Positions 34,072-43,072 of a DNA stretch of 64,000 bases are shown here, one piece after another. The notes under the pieces were generated by a model. It worked only from the letters and a program-made list of their open reading frames with translations. It was not told the DNA's origin and ran no database searches. This DNA is from Microcaldota archaeon (lineage in GTDB: Archaea; Micrarchaeota; Micrarchaeia; Micrarchaeales; Micrarchaeaceae), in the NCBI GenBank assembly GCA_021797575.1, contig JAJZZN010000003.1:62001-126000 (forward strand), given 5' to 3'. The first letter of the stretch is position 1. The number at the start of each line of letters is the position of its first letter. The translations under genes were made by a program, and so were the position numbers.

Positions 34072-34737
34072 ATGCAGCTGAAGATTATCGTAGACTCGAG
34101 GGAACGGAACACGGAACTGATATCGGCATTGGAGGATCGCGGAATAGAGGCTACAATAAAGACTATTGCCGTTGGCGATTATATAATATCAGACAGGGTC
34201 GGGGTTGAAAGGAAGACGGTATCAGATTTTGAGAACTCGCTGATGAATGGGCGGATGTTCGAGCAATTGACTAGGCTTAAGGGGGCATACGAACGTCCAA
34301 TACTGCTAATAGAGGGCAGCAGGGAGGATTTCAGGCTCAAGCAGAACGTAGTGCTCGGCGCAATAATATCAATGTACATAGATGACAATCTGCAAGTCCT
34401 GCTTTCCGAAGGCATAGACGATACGGCGGACATGCTCTTTTCACTGGCAAAGCATGAGCAATCCGAGAGAACAAGGATGCCTTCTCTTAAAGGCGGTGCT
34501 CATGCTTATACAGATTCAGAATACCAGGAATACATAGTGGGCAACATACCCGGCGTAGGGCCCAAGCTGGCAAAGGCGCTCCTGTCGCACTTCGGCAGCA
34601 TAAGCAATATAGCAAACAGCGACATAGAAGACCTCCTAAAAATAGACAAGATAGGCAAAGTGAAGGCGCAAAGGATACTGGACATACTGAACGTAGATTA
34701 CGAGGACGCAAAGCACAGGGTTGTGAATCAGAGGTAA
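34072..34737 (+). CDS. XPF/ERCC4-family structure-specific endonuclease (short form)
   Basis: A 221-residue nuclease. The ERCC4 domain has GDYIISDRVGVERKTVSDF, where Glu46, Arg47, Lys48 and Asp52 are the ERK-x3-D active site. A tandem helix-hairpin-helix follows (VGNIPGVGPKLAKALLSHFG and DKIGKVKAQRILDIL). The helicase domain of euryarchaeal Hef is absent, as in the short XPF of crenarchaea and Thermoplasmatales, and no PCNA motif is visible at the C-terminus. It cuts branched or flap DNA in repair. It starts 4 nt after the membrane protein. Confidence 0.93.
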   Translation: MQLKIIVDSRERNTELISALEDRGIEATIKTIAVGDYIISDRVGVERKTVSDFENSLMNGRMFEQLTRLKGAYERPILLIEGSREDFRLKQNVVLGAIISMYIDDNLQVLLSEGIDDTADMLFSLAKHEQSERTRMPSLKGGAHAYTDSEYQEYIVGNIPGVGPKLAKALLSHFGSISNIANSDIEDLLKIDKIGKVKAQRILDILNVDYEDAKHRVVNQR

Positions 34738-34879
34738 AACTACGCACTTGGACGACATGCACATATACCAACACGGCGCGCATACAAGTTCTAGATATAT
34801 TATGCCTTAACAATAAAGGAATATATAGGGTAGCAATAGGGCGAGGCATAAATAAAAACAGTAGGTATATGGCGATTAC

Positions 34880-35251
34880 ATGGTAAAATTAGAATTTAAG
34901 GACAGCGGCATAGAGATAGATTTGGAAGGAATCGAGAAAATTCTTGCAATTAAAAACCGATTATTTATACCGTATGGGCACATAATTAATGTAGATGACA
35001 ATGCAGAAAAAGTAAAAGCTTATTTAAGGGTCGGAGGAACCGCTTTGGGGCATCGGCACTACGATTATGGCAGGTTTATCACTAACGAAGGAAAAGGTTT
35101 CTATGTGATGAAAGACAAGGATAAAGCATTCGCAATACACTTACGAGATGAACCCTACAATGTCATAGTCCTCGAGCTTGACGATAATGCGAGTATGATA
35201 TCCAAGATAAACAAAGAAATAACAAAACACAAAACGACTCAACGATACTGA
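34880..35251 (+). CDS. Small PH-like domain protein
   Basis: A 123-residue soluble protein with alternating strands (VKLEFKDSGIEIDLEG, RLFIPYGHIINVD, FYVMKDKDKAFAIHL, YNVIVLELDD) and a closing helix, a layout like bacterial-type PH domains; the phrase IPYGHIINV is typical of those. The likeness is by eye. Its DNA is visibly more AT-rich (about one third GC over parts) than neighbouring genes, hinting at transfer or weak expression. Confidence 0.55.
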   Translation: MVKLEFKDSGIEIDLEGIEKILAIKNRLFIPYGHIINVDDNAEKVKAYLRVGGTALGHRHYDYGRFITNEGKGFYVMKDKDKAFAIHLRDEPYNVIVLELDDNASMISKINKEITKHKTTQRY

Positions 35252-35446
35252 TATACCATAGGTGACAGAAGTGCCAGACCCTCCGCTATTGCAGAAGGAT
35301 TCGAAAGAATTTATTCGTGGTAGTTTGCCAGCCATGACAGCCATACATGCTCAATGCAGGGTCGAGCTGCCAGCAATAATCAAGGATGTCAAAAAGCCGT
35401 ATCATGCCCAATATTCTTGGAGTTTGACTTCTAGACGGCATCTGCG

Positions 35447-35935
35447 TCAATCCTGCAGTCTTGAGACTGCCATCTTCTGCAAGATCCTTCTATTCAATAG
35501 TGCATAATCCGAGTCTATGCCGAATGTTTTCGCGACTTGTAGTTCTCTTTCGCTGCTAGCCCTGAATTTGGACAGTTTCACGAACTTCATTGCCGCATGC
35601 AGCGCACTGGATTTGTTCGATGCTACAATAAACTGCTTCGTATCTTCTATTCTGAACAGCCGTGTGGCAGTGCCTATCTGCCTGGTCATGGCAGCAAACA
35701 GAAGAAATTCAATATACAGCTTCTTCGATATATTGGTGCCTTCCGAAAAGGCTTCAATAGCATTGGCATAAGCGGCTTGCAGATGAAGCTCGTTTATAAC
35801 TTTGCTAATATTGAATACCTGTATCAAGGTAGAACCTGAATTCATGCCGATAATGCTGTTGACAAGCGCATCAGGACTCATTGCGGAGCTGCCTCGCAGC
35901 ACTTTCAACCTGTTGCCCTCAATCACTTTGTGCAC
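35447..35935 (-). CDS. cgi121: KEOPS complex subunit Cgi121
   Basis: A 163-residue protein. LIQVFNISKVINELHLQAAY, AIEAFSEGTNISKKLYIEFL and FAAMTRQIGTATRLF match the Cgi121/TPRKB fold, which binds the tRNA CCA end in the KEOPS complex making t6A37 on ANN-decoding tRNAs. The GTG at 35935 is chosen because GGTGATT lies 3 nt before it and a TATA box (TTTAAATA, about 35976) would start transcription near 35950; a longer ATG start at 36013 would precede that. It diverges from the TPR-like gene. Confidence 0.8.
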   Translation of the reverse strand: MHKVIEGNRLKVLRGSSAMSPDALVNSIIGMNSGSTLIQVFNISKVINELHLQAAYANAIEAFSEGTNISKKLYIEFLLFAAMTRQIGTATRLFRIEDTKQFIVASNKSSALHAAMKFVKLSKFRASSERELQVAKTFGIDSDYALLNRRILQKMAVSRLQD

Positions 35936-36006
35936 GCAATCACCAAAATGATAACATGTATATATATTATCGATCTTATTTAAAAACGTGGTTAGGAAGT
36001 GAAAAC

Positions 36007-37080
36007 GTGTCATATATAGACAGGATGAAGGTTAAAGACGCCGCAAGGGCAGAGAAATGCATCAAGGCAGCTAACAAAGCGCTGAAACATGACGAATATA
36101 TAGTTGCAGCAAGGAAATTTGAAGAGGCAGCAAGGTTGTGTATATCTTCTGGCGATACTGACAGATGCGATAAACTCTCACGCGCATCCGCTGCGCAATA
36201 CCAGAATGCGGCAGAGAAAGCATCATCGGAAGGATTGCAGCCTAATGTAATCGGAATATACTACAAGGATGCTGCGCGCATGCTTGGAAAAGTCAATAAA
36301 AAGACACAAACTGACAACGAGATGATAACCTCATTCTTGAAAAAATCCGAACAGCTCTTACTCCGCATAATATCGGATTCAAAAGAATCCAATGCCGCAG
36401 AAGTCACAGCCGCCCAAAGGGCTGATATAGTGCATCAATACAATTCTTTGAGCAGAGTGACTGATGACGAAGCCATAAAAAGGGAGGCCGAAAGAAAAGC
36501 GACTGAAGAGAAAATGAAAAACCTTATGTCTAATGCCACCATACCAAAAATATTTGGCATAAAACCTTCATTCGGTCTGGAAAAAGAGGCATTGGATCGC
36601 GGGGCGCTCCCTAAGGAGGAATTCATGAGGGTATTGAATACTGCAATAGGGGAGATAGATAAGGATGTGAACCTCAAGATATACGATATGGCCGCGTATA
36701 AAAGCCTTGAGACAGCCAAATTATCCGCGCGCAATGGTTATGATGAATCCGCGAAGGATATGGCAAAGAGGGCGCTGGAGCTTTACACTACTGCCGAGAA
36801 GATGCTCAAGAAGGATGATTATGTGGGTGCAGCCAAAATAAATGGGGGCAAAGCTAACGTTTATGGGTTTCTAAATCAAAAAGACGAAGCGGAGGCAGCG
36901 ATAAAGCGCAGCATAGAGCTATACATATCAGAATCCAAAATATATTCGTCCAAAAGGAAATGGTATGCAGCTTTGCCACCGCTAGAGCACGCCCAAAAGC
37001 TTGCCCAAAACTATAACCTTGATTCAATCCATCGGGATTTGAGCGCCATGATGAGCGGCATTAGAGGTAATATGAAGTAA
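36007..37080 (+). CDS. TPR/SNAP-like helical repeat protein
   Basis: About 357 residues from a GTG at 36007; ATG 36025 (MKVKDAARAEKC) is equally possible. The protein is all alpha-helical with repeated helix pairs such as ALKHDEYIVAARKFEEAARL and AKRALELYTTAEKMLKKDDY, VGAAKINGGKANVYGFLNQK, resembling TPR or alpha-SNAP-type solenoids. The middle (residues about 150-190) is charged and possibly unstructured. No enzyme motif is present, so it is likely an adaptor. It shares its divergent promoter region with cgi121. Confidence 0.6.
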   Translation: MSYIDRMKVKDAARAEKCIKAANKALKHDEYIVAARKFEEAARLCISSGDTDRCDKLSRASAAQYQNAAEKASSEGLQPNVIGIYYKDAARMLGKVNKKTQTDNEMITSFLKKSEQLLLRIISDSKESNAAEVTAAQRADIVHQYNSLSRVTDDEAIKREAERKATEEKMKNLMSNATIPKIFGIKPSFGLEKEALDRGALPKEEFMRVLNTAIGEIDKDVNLKIYDMAAYKSLETAKLSARNGYDESAKDMAKRALELYTTAEKMLKKDDYVGAAKINGGKANVYGFLNQKDEAEAAIKRSIELYISESKIYSSKRKWYAALPPLEHAQKLAQNYNLDSIHRDLSAMMSGIRGNMK

Positions 37081-37147
37081 TAAAAGGCAGAATCAGAAGA
37101 AAATTATTATATCCATCGATATGAGTAAATATATATGTGGTGATGAA

Positions 37148-37936
37148 ATGACCGAGACAAAAGATGCAAGAAGCAGGGATGCAGTGCCTGTGGGTTCTGC
37201 CAGGGATTATGATCCGGCAATGAACAAGTATCTTGTGATAGACAACGAACGGATAGTCAAAATATTGCGAAAGGCAAAGGTTGAACTGCGCTACAAAGGC
37301 ACAGGGCATATTGTTGCAGGCATAAAGCAGCAGATGGAGATGTCGCTCAATGATGAGGGTGCCGTAAAGCTGCCTGACAGAAAGTTCGCTAGGAATTCAA
37401 TGATAACGAATACGTCGACATGGAAGTTCAAGATACCACAGACCATAGTTACAAACTATAGGATATTCTTCCTTTATAAAAATGGAGAAGTGATGATACC
37501 TACAAATTCCATATCGCTGGTGTATAACCCGGAAGCCAAGCCCCTGCTCATTCAACTCTACCACGAGACCAAGGAGCACAAGGATGACCTGAAAGAGGCA
37601 ATTGACGCAGGCGACAAATCAGCGAAGAAAGCCCTCAAGGACATGAATGGCGCTGCCTACGGCAAAGGATGGAAAGGCAGGGTAGCGGCACGCCTCAACA
37701 ACCTTAGGGGATGGTGGGAGCTCAAGGAAGTCAATATGGATGGCAAGCAAGTGCAGCTTCAGCTGAACTGGGACACGCCGCAGCACATCGAGGGCGCAGG
37801 AATAAACACCATCGAAGCGATGAAGGCAACTATGGGTGCATCTTATCCGAACGTAAACCCGCTGTACGTGACGTTCAAGCTAAAGGCGAATGATGCCGAA
37901 GCGCTCTATTCCACGCTCAGGAGAGCGCTTCAGTAA
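37148..37936 (+). CDS. Unknown protein with a PH-like central region
   Basis: A 262-residue soluble protein from the ATG at 37148, which has GGTGAT before it; an upstream ATG at 37121 is weaker. The central stretch WKFKIPQTIVTNYRIFFLYK, NGEVMIPTNSISLVYN resembles a PH-like barrel, then a Lys-rich helical part (SAKKALKDMNGAAYGKGWKG) and a further strand-helix unit ending SLRRALQ-like. No known family. A hairpin terminator follows the stop by 15 nt. With the small PH-like gene at 34880 and the TPR gene it may form a functional set. Confidence 0.6.
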   Translation: MTETKDARSRDAVPVGSARDYDPAMNKYLVIDNERIVKILRKAKVELRYKGTGHIVAGIKQQMEMSLNDEGAVKLPDRKFARNSMITNTSTWKFKIPQTIVTNYRIFFLYKNGEVMIPTNSISLVYNPEAKPLLIQLYHETKEHKDDLKEAIDAGDKSAKKALKDMNGAAYGKGWKGRVAARLNNLRGWWELKEVNMDGKQVQLQLNWDTPQHIEGAGINTIEAMKATMGASYPNVNPLYVTFKLKANDAEALYSTLRRALQ

Positions 37937-37951
37937 GTGGTTTTGTTTTTG

Positions 37952-37970
37952 GGGCGCTAGCCCTTTTTTC
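37952..37970 (+). terminator. Hairpin terminator after the 37148 gene
   Basis: GGGC-GCTA-GCCC at 37952-37963 followed by TTTTTT. It separates this gene from the convergent 23S rRNA unit. Confidence 0.65.
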
Positions 37971-38021
37971 CTACATGCCTCATATTGCGGGCTTTCGAAC
38001 TTAGTGTCCTTTAGCGCTTTG

Positions 38022-38037
38022 AAAAAAACAAAACAAG
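38022..38037 (-). terminator. T-rich terminator of the 23S rRNA unit
   Basis: On the minus strand TTGTTTTGTTTTTTTC follows the processing stem by a few nucleotides; archaeal RNA polymerase stops efficiently at such T tracts. Confidence 0.5.
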
Positions 38038-38040
38038 AAT

Positions 38041-38059
38041 GGAGAAGAGCTTGCTTATA
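38041..38059 (-). repeat. 23S rRNA processing stem, 3' strand
   Basis: Minus-strand TATAAGCAAG-CTCTTCTCC is complementary to the 5' flank at 40899-40918, giving 19 base pairs with a single bulged T. Such stems bring the ends of pre-23S rRNA together for excision. Confidence 0.8.
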
Positions 38060-40898
38060 TATCAGGCTTTAGTAACGGTATGTTCACAGGTCGCCGAAGC
38101 TCCCTGCTTACGCACCCGTCCTATCAAAGTCGTCTATTGCGACCGCCCTAGTGCCTCGTTTCGGGTCGGGCTTCGTCCTTAGATGCTTTCAGGACTTATC
38201 CTTATGGCGCGTGGCTACCCAGCAATGCTTACACAACTGGTACACTAGCGGCGCCGATTCCTCGTTCCTCTCGTATTAAAGGAATCTTACCCTCTGGCAC
38301 TTACACTTCCAGTAGATATTACCGTACTGTCTCGCGACGTACTGAACTCAGCTCGCGTATGGTTTTAATGGTCGAGCAGACCAACCCTTGGCGGCTTGTG
38401 CACCGCCAGGATACCATGGGCCCATATCGATGTATCAATGCGCCAGGTCGATGTGGACTCTCACCGGCGACGAATCGGTTACCTCTAGAGTAACTTGTCT
38501 AATAGCTTGGAGCCCCATTAAAAGAGCTACCAACGTTCATTAAGCCCCTGTTTCCAGTCTGCATTCCTCGCTTTTCGGAATACAGTCAGCCCTGCATTTG
38601 CCTTTGTGCTTGACAGTGGTTTCCCAAACCACCTAAGCAGAGCCTTGGTTACTTTCGTTTCCTTATCGAAAGCAACCGTCCAGTCTAACTACCCACCTGC
38701 AGCTGTCCTCTTCCGAGTAAGCCATATGGCAAACTAAGAGTGGTGTTACATTGTCGCTCCGCCAACACCAAAGCGCTGGTTTCGACGCTCCCACTTACGC
38801 TATGCATAATCCGACATACGACAACAACAGGCTGTAGTCAAGCTTCATAGAGTCTTCATTTCCCACTGGAAGATCGTGGCATATTCACCACGTAGTGAGT
38901 TCACCGGACCCGAGGTTGGGACAGTGGAACAATCGTTACGCCATTCATGCAAGTCATCGATTAAATGACGAGGTATTACGCTACCTCAAGAGAGTCAGAG
39001 TTACTCCCGCTCTTTGCCAGCGCTTATTCCCCTTGTGAAGGGCTTTCACGTACTGGCGGTGAGCAGGCGTCACCCACTGTACTAAGCCTTTCGGCTTTGC
39101 GGTGAGTTGTGTTTTAGATAAACAGTCGTTGTTCCCTAGTCAGTGACATCTGCGCATACCGTGCGCAGACATAGCTTGTCGAAAACTTACGCTACTATTT
39201 TGCCGATTTCCCTAACCTCGGTTAGCTCCGTCACACCTTGGCCTATTAAGCCAGCAACACTTGTACTAGTTCTAGGTACGGGACAGCATGATCGTTGCAG
39301 ATTCCCTTTTCACTGTCTCAGGAAATCAGTCCAACAGTTCATTTAGCTGCTTCTCCTCATAACGAGACTCCGCAGCCGTTTGCACTTTCTTTCGGACATA
39401 TCCCCAAGCGTCAGAAATCTGCCTTGTGTTGCCACTCCTACATGCCGTGGGCTGGAATATTAACCAGCTTCCCTTTTGTCGCAGTGTGGTTGGCATGCGA
39501 CTTAGGACCGCCTAACTCTCCGCTGACGAGCGTTGCGAAGAAACCCGTGTGCTTTCGGTGTATGGGATTCTCACCCATATATGATGTTACTAACACCAGG
39601 ATATGCTCTGCGGCGCGGTCCATATGTCCTCTCGGACATACTTCTTGCCGCGCTGCACGCCCTCTTACCAGTACTTGCGTACTCTAGGGTCTCGGTACCT
39701 AATTTAGCCCCGTATATTTTCGGGCGGGAACGCCTCAACTGGTACGCTATTACGCGTTTTTTGAAGGATGGCTGCTTCTGAGCCTACCTCCCAGCTGTCT
39801 ATGGCGCTTCCACCCTTTGATACACTCAATTAGGATTTGGGGACCTTAACCTTAGTCACTATCTTTGCAGTCTCACGACGCTAGCTTACCCAGCGTCGTC
39901 GACTCCCGGGGTCTACGCAGCACATACATTCGGAGTTTGATAGGCGAGGGAGGCCTTTCGACCCCTTACCCGCCAGTCGGTAGCTCTACCGCATGTGCAA
40001 ACTCGCCCGGAGCTATCCTAAAGATACTTCAGAGGGGACCCGCTATTGCCACGTTCGAATGGTATATCGCCGCTACCCGCAACTCACCCAACAGGACATG
40101 CCATGACAGGTGGCAGGCCTCCACCAGGCGTTAGCCTAGCTTCGCCTTGGTCGCGCGTAGTTCACAGTGGCTTCGGGTCGTAAAAGAGTGACTTGACGCA
40201 TTTTCATACGCCGCGCCTCGCAATGCTGCGCGCTCTCGCTTTCGCTACGCATTTCTGCTCGCCACTCCAATACACTCCCTGGCTCTTGCTTCAAGAAGAA
40301 TGATAGAACACTGGTCCAGGCATGTCGCTAAATTTTTTCAAACCTTCGCTTCCACGCCCTTCGTCCCTTTCGTGCCCTACCTTCGTGTTACCACCTAGTT
40401 TCAGATCTTTTCAATCCCACGCGTGTGGGTTCTTTTCAGCTTTCACTCGCGCTACTTGTACGCTATCGGTCTGTAGTCAATATTTAGGGTTGGGGTTTAA
40501 TGGCCCCGTATTCACTCTACATACTCAAGCAGAGTTACTCTTTGCAGCAGCTTCCATCGCACTTTGCCTACGAGGCTGTCACTCTCTATAGCCACGCTTT
40601 CCAACGTGTTCGGCTCATGTCCTGGATAGCTTGTCGCTGCACCACATCTCCACGCCTTTTGCAAAGCAGGATTCAGTTTGCCCTGTGCGGGTTTCATTCG
40701 CATTACTAACCGCATCGCTCGCGCTTTCTTTTCCTGCGGGTACTAAGATATTTCAGTTCCCCGCGTCTGCATACATTTGCATGTACGATTCGGCAATCCT
40801 GGGTTCAAAGCCCGACTTGCGGCTACCCCAGGCTTATCGCAGCTTGCCACGGCCTTCATCGCTACTACAGCCAAGCCATCCCCTAGGTGGTGTTAAAT
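38060..40898 (-). rRNA. rrl: 23S ribosomal RNA (unlinked)
   Basis: The minus strand reads as archaeal 23S rRNA: near the 5' end, AACACCACCTAGGGGATGGC and GATGAAGGCCGTGGCAAGCT; at the 3' end, the universal sarcin-ricin region (AGTACGAGAGGAACGAGGAA at about 38260) and then GGGTGCGTAAGCAGGGAGC. End positions are placed by the flanking processing stem, giving about 2.84 kb, which is short-normal for archaea and leaves no room for a large intron. No 16S, 5S or tRNA is linked to it. A TATA box lies at 41072. Confidence 0.95.
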
Positions 40899-40918
40899 TA
40901 TAAGCAAGACTCTTCTCC
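40899..40918 (-). repeat. 23S rRNA processing stem, 5' strand
   Basis: Minus-strand GGAGAAGAG-T-CTTGCTTATA pairs with 38041-38059, with the single T unpaired. It directly precedes the 23S 5' end. Confidence 0.8.
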
Positions 40919-41071
40919 TCAAATCCGTCGTGAAGAACACGACTTCATCAATGTATCATGGCTGATAGCTTCTAAGTGTTGTATTTTCATAAAGCGCTGG
41001 CTCTCAAATACGCGACTCTAGAAAGCACATGCTGCCATAAATAGCACCAAAGGATATTTTAGTCAAAGAAG

Positions 41072-41080
41072 ATTTAAATA
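41072..41080 (-). promoter_or_regulatory. TATA box of the 23S rRNA unit
   Basis: ATATTTAAAT on the minus strand. Transcription would start near 41050, leaving a leader of about 130 nt before the processing stem; that leader (40919-41050) holds no gene I can see. Confidence 0.55.
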
Positions 41081-41152
41081 TGTTGCGTTGCAGGGCAGTA
41101 AAACCGGAATTGCAGCATTCATGGCGCAGCTATGCAATAATCCTTGTTTTGC

Positions 41153-41701
41153 CTACTCTGCAGTTCTGCTGTCGCGCTCCTTCTTATACGCATCCCTAAG
41201 CCTGTCGAATGATATCTTGAGCCACGGCACGTACTGGTCCGGGTTCGCCTTTATGTCCTCCTGCAGTTCTTCAAGGCTGACCCATTTGTACGCCATGACC
41301 TCGTCGGCATTCGGTTTCGGTTCCTGGTCAGAGAATCCTAGCACTACATGGTCAAATTCCCATTCAGTGAGCCCATTGCCCACAGGCGCTTTATATATAA
41401 AACTGAAAGCCTCGCGCATGTTGCAGTCCATGCCCATCTCCTCGCCAAGCCTCCTGTGCGCAGCATGCATTATGTCCTCTCCTGGAAAAGGGTGGCTACA
41501 GCATGTGTTCGCCCACAACTTCGGCGCGTGGTACTTCTTAGCCGCTCGCTGTTGCAGCAATGTCTGCCCCTTGGAATTGAATACAAATATAGAAAACGCC
41601 CTATGCAGTTTACCTCCGTTGCGGTGCGCCTCCATCTTGTCTTCTATGCCTACTTGGTTATCAGTCTCGTCAACCAATACTACTTTCTGATCATCGCTCA
41701 T
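41153..41701 (-). CDS. idi: Isopentenyl-diphosphate delta-isomerase, type I
   Basis: A 182-residue Nudix-fold enzyme that interconverts IPP and DMAPP for archaeal lipid synthesis. LHRAFSIFVFN, NTCCSHPFPGE with the catalytic Cys, the Nudix-like helix HAAHRRLGEEMG and TEWEFDHVVLG with the catalytic Glu are present. Most archaea use the unrelated flavin-dependent type II enzyme, so type I is notable. GGATTTAAATCC at 41730-41741 is a likely TATA region. Confidence 0.95.
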   Translation of the reverse strand: MSDDQKVVLVDETDNQVGIEDKMEAHRNGGKLHRAFSIFVFNSKGQTLLQQRAAKKYHAPKLWANTCCSHPFPGEDIMHAAHRRLGEEMGMDCNMREAFSFIYKAPVGNGLTEWEFDHVVLGFSDQEPKPNADEVMAYKWVSLEELQEDIKANPDQYVPWLKISFDRLRDAYKKERDSRTAE

Positions 41702-41774
41702 CTAATCACAGAATTAATTAATACATCCGGATTTAAATCCATATTATGCCACTTATGCATCTGACGTTGTTGGA

Positions 41775-42137
41775 TTACAGCAGCTTCAGCCCCATTGTGA
41801 ATTGGTCTATGTCCTTGCTGTACCACGGCCCTATGCCCAGGGCAGTCTTCGAGCCGGGGGGCAGCTCAGTCAGCCCCGCGTCGGTAACCAGCGCACAAGG
41901 TACCTTCTTGAACTTGAATGCATTGAACAGCTTAACCAGCGATTCCTCGTCGCTGACCTTCAGCACAATCTTCTTCTCGCCCGTATCAAGCCATTCCTTT
42001 GCTACTTCCTTGTCCATCTTCTCGGCCTCGAAATACCCCATCAAGGAAGCGTGCGCCGCCTGCGCAGCAATCTTCCCTCTGCTCATCTCCAGGTCGCTCC
42101 TTATTATTATCGTCTGCTTTATCGCATCCCTTTCCAT
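41775..42137 (-). CDS. pth2: Peptidyl-tRNA hydrolase 2
   Basis: A 120-residue Pth2 enzyme releasing peptides from peptidyl-tRNA. TIIIRSDLEMSRGKIAAQAA, HASLMGY, KIVLKVSDE and VTDAGLTELPPGSKTALGIG with the C-terminal GPW are all family hallmarks. A TATA element (GTTATATATAG, about 42157) lies so close to the ATG that the mRNA is probably leaderless. idi follows after 73 nt. Confidence 0.97.
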   Translation of the reverse strand: MERDAIKQTIIIRSDLEMSRGKIAAQAAHASLMGYFEAEKMDKEVAKEWLDTGEKKIVLKVSDEESLVKLFNAFKFKKVPCALVTDAGLTELPPGSKTALGIGPWYSKDIDQFTMGLKLL

Positions 42138-42240
42138 AATATCCCATCATCATAAAACTATATATAACATAATCAACAGCAACATCATCCGCGCGCCCCT
42201 GCGTGGTTAATCTTTTATTCTTTTCCTTTTAATGGATATT

Positions 42241-42402
42241 ATGGCTAAGCGCAAGGACAGCAGCGACCTCGAATACATAAGGTTGGTATGCGAGCACTGC
42301 GGCAAGGGGCTCGACGTTCCGAGCACAGTAACGGTGTATTGCTGCAATTCAAAGATGCAGGTAAAGGACAAGTATGCAATATCCTTGAAGGCGAAGATCT
42401 GA
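42241..42402 (+). CDS. 53-residue putative zinc-binding protein
   Basis: A short frame starting at the ATG at 42241 (an ATG at 42232 is also in frame) encodes a 53-residue basic protein. CEHC at residues 17-20 and YCC at 33-35 could form a Cys4 zinc site of ribbon type, and the ends are Lys-rich. It has no close family that I know; small archaeal zinc ribbons often bind RNA or ribosomes. It ends 10 nt before the convergent HIT gene. Confidence 0.55.
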   Translation: MAKRKDSSDLEYIRLVCEHCGKGLDVPSTVTVYCCNSKMQVKDKYAISLKAKI

Positions 42403-42412
42403 ACGCACGCGT

Positions 42413-42871
42413 TCAATGCTTGTGCAGCAAGCGCTCAATCTGATTACTTATGCTCTTTGCGAAAGCCTCCTCTTCTTCAGAATCCTTATATCTAAGCCGG
42501 GGCCATAGGAAGCCCCTAAGTCCGTCCCCAAACTTCCTTGGCACTATGTGGAAGTGGAGATGCGGAACGCTCTGGCTCACGTTGTTGTTTTCGATGATGA
42601 GAGTGCCGTCGGATTCTGTGCCCAGTTCTACTCCCTTGGATACGAGCTTCAGGTCGCTGAAGAACCTAGATATCGAATCGTCTTCCATGTCATACAGGTT
42701 GGCATAGTGCTTCTTCGGCACTAAAAGAGTATGCCCCTTAAATACAGGGCTCCTATCCAGGAAAGCAAAAACCTCCTCGTCCTCAAAGACTTTGGCCGAC
42801 GGCATCCTGCCGCTTACAATTTCGCAGAATACACATGCCTCTGTGCTGCCTATGTTCTTGCGCATTCGCAT
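42413..42871 (-). CDS. HIT-family nucleotide hydrolase/transferase
   Basis: A 152-residue histidine-triad protein. CVFCEIVSG holds a Cys pair typical of Fhit/Hint-like members with a zinc site, AFLDRSPVFKGHTLLVPKKH is the central strand and helix, and HLHFHIVP (104-111) is the catalytic H-x-H-x-H motif. The group hydrolyses nucleoside phosphoramidates or dinucleotide polyphosphates. Confidence 0.93.
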   Translation of the reverse strand: MRMRKNIGSTEACVFCEIVSGRMPSAKVFEDEEVFAFLDRSPVFKGHTLLVPKKHYANLYDMEDDSISRFFSDLKLVSKGVELGTESDGTLIIENNNVSQSVPHLHFHIVPRKFGDGLRGFLWPRLRYKDSEEEEAFAKSISNQIERLLHKH

Positions 42872-42956
42872 CAGTTATGATAAGGCAGTGTAAAGGCTAA
42901 ATATATTGACCAAGAGAATAGTATAAGCGTGCATACATCGCAGTCCATCGATGCAT

Positions 42957-42965
42957 CTATAAATA
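42957..42965 (+). promoter_or_regulatory. TATA box of tRNA-Lys
   Basis: CTATAAATA about 30-38 nt before the tRNA-Lys 5' end. Confidence 0.55.
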
Positions 42966-42994
42966 TCTTATCAGCAAATACCAAAACAATATAT

Positions 42995-43069
42995 GGGTCC
43001 GTAACTCAGTTTGGCCAGAGTGGGAGGCTTTTAACCTCTAAGTCGGGGGTCCAAATCCCCCCGGGCCCG
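42995..43069 (+). tRNA. tRNA-Lys (anticodon TTT)
   Basis: Acceptor GGGTCCG pairs with CGGGCCC (43062-43068), discriminator G at 43069. D stem ACTC/GAGT, anticodon arm GGAGG-CTTTTAA-CCTCT gives TTT, T arm GGGGG-TCCAAAT-CCCCC. No intron. The T loop has C where position 55 is normally T. The 3' end lies 3 nt from the end of the convergent M16 peptidase gene. Confidence 0.93.
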
Positions 43070-43072
43070 CTT

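Noticed and set aside
35262-35507. 81-codon open frame on the plus strand before cgi121
   Set aside because: Its 3' part is antisense to cgi121, composition is not protein-like, and no known motif is visible. The gap 35252-35446 otherwise appears to hold no gene.
39143-40903. Many open frames of 60-130 codons between 39.1 and 40.9 kb on both strands
   Set aside because: They all lie inside the 23S rRNA gene.
40919-41150. 5S rRNA or a tRNA in the 23S leader
   Set aside because: No 5S-like sequence or cloverleaf could be found; it is leader and promoter only.
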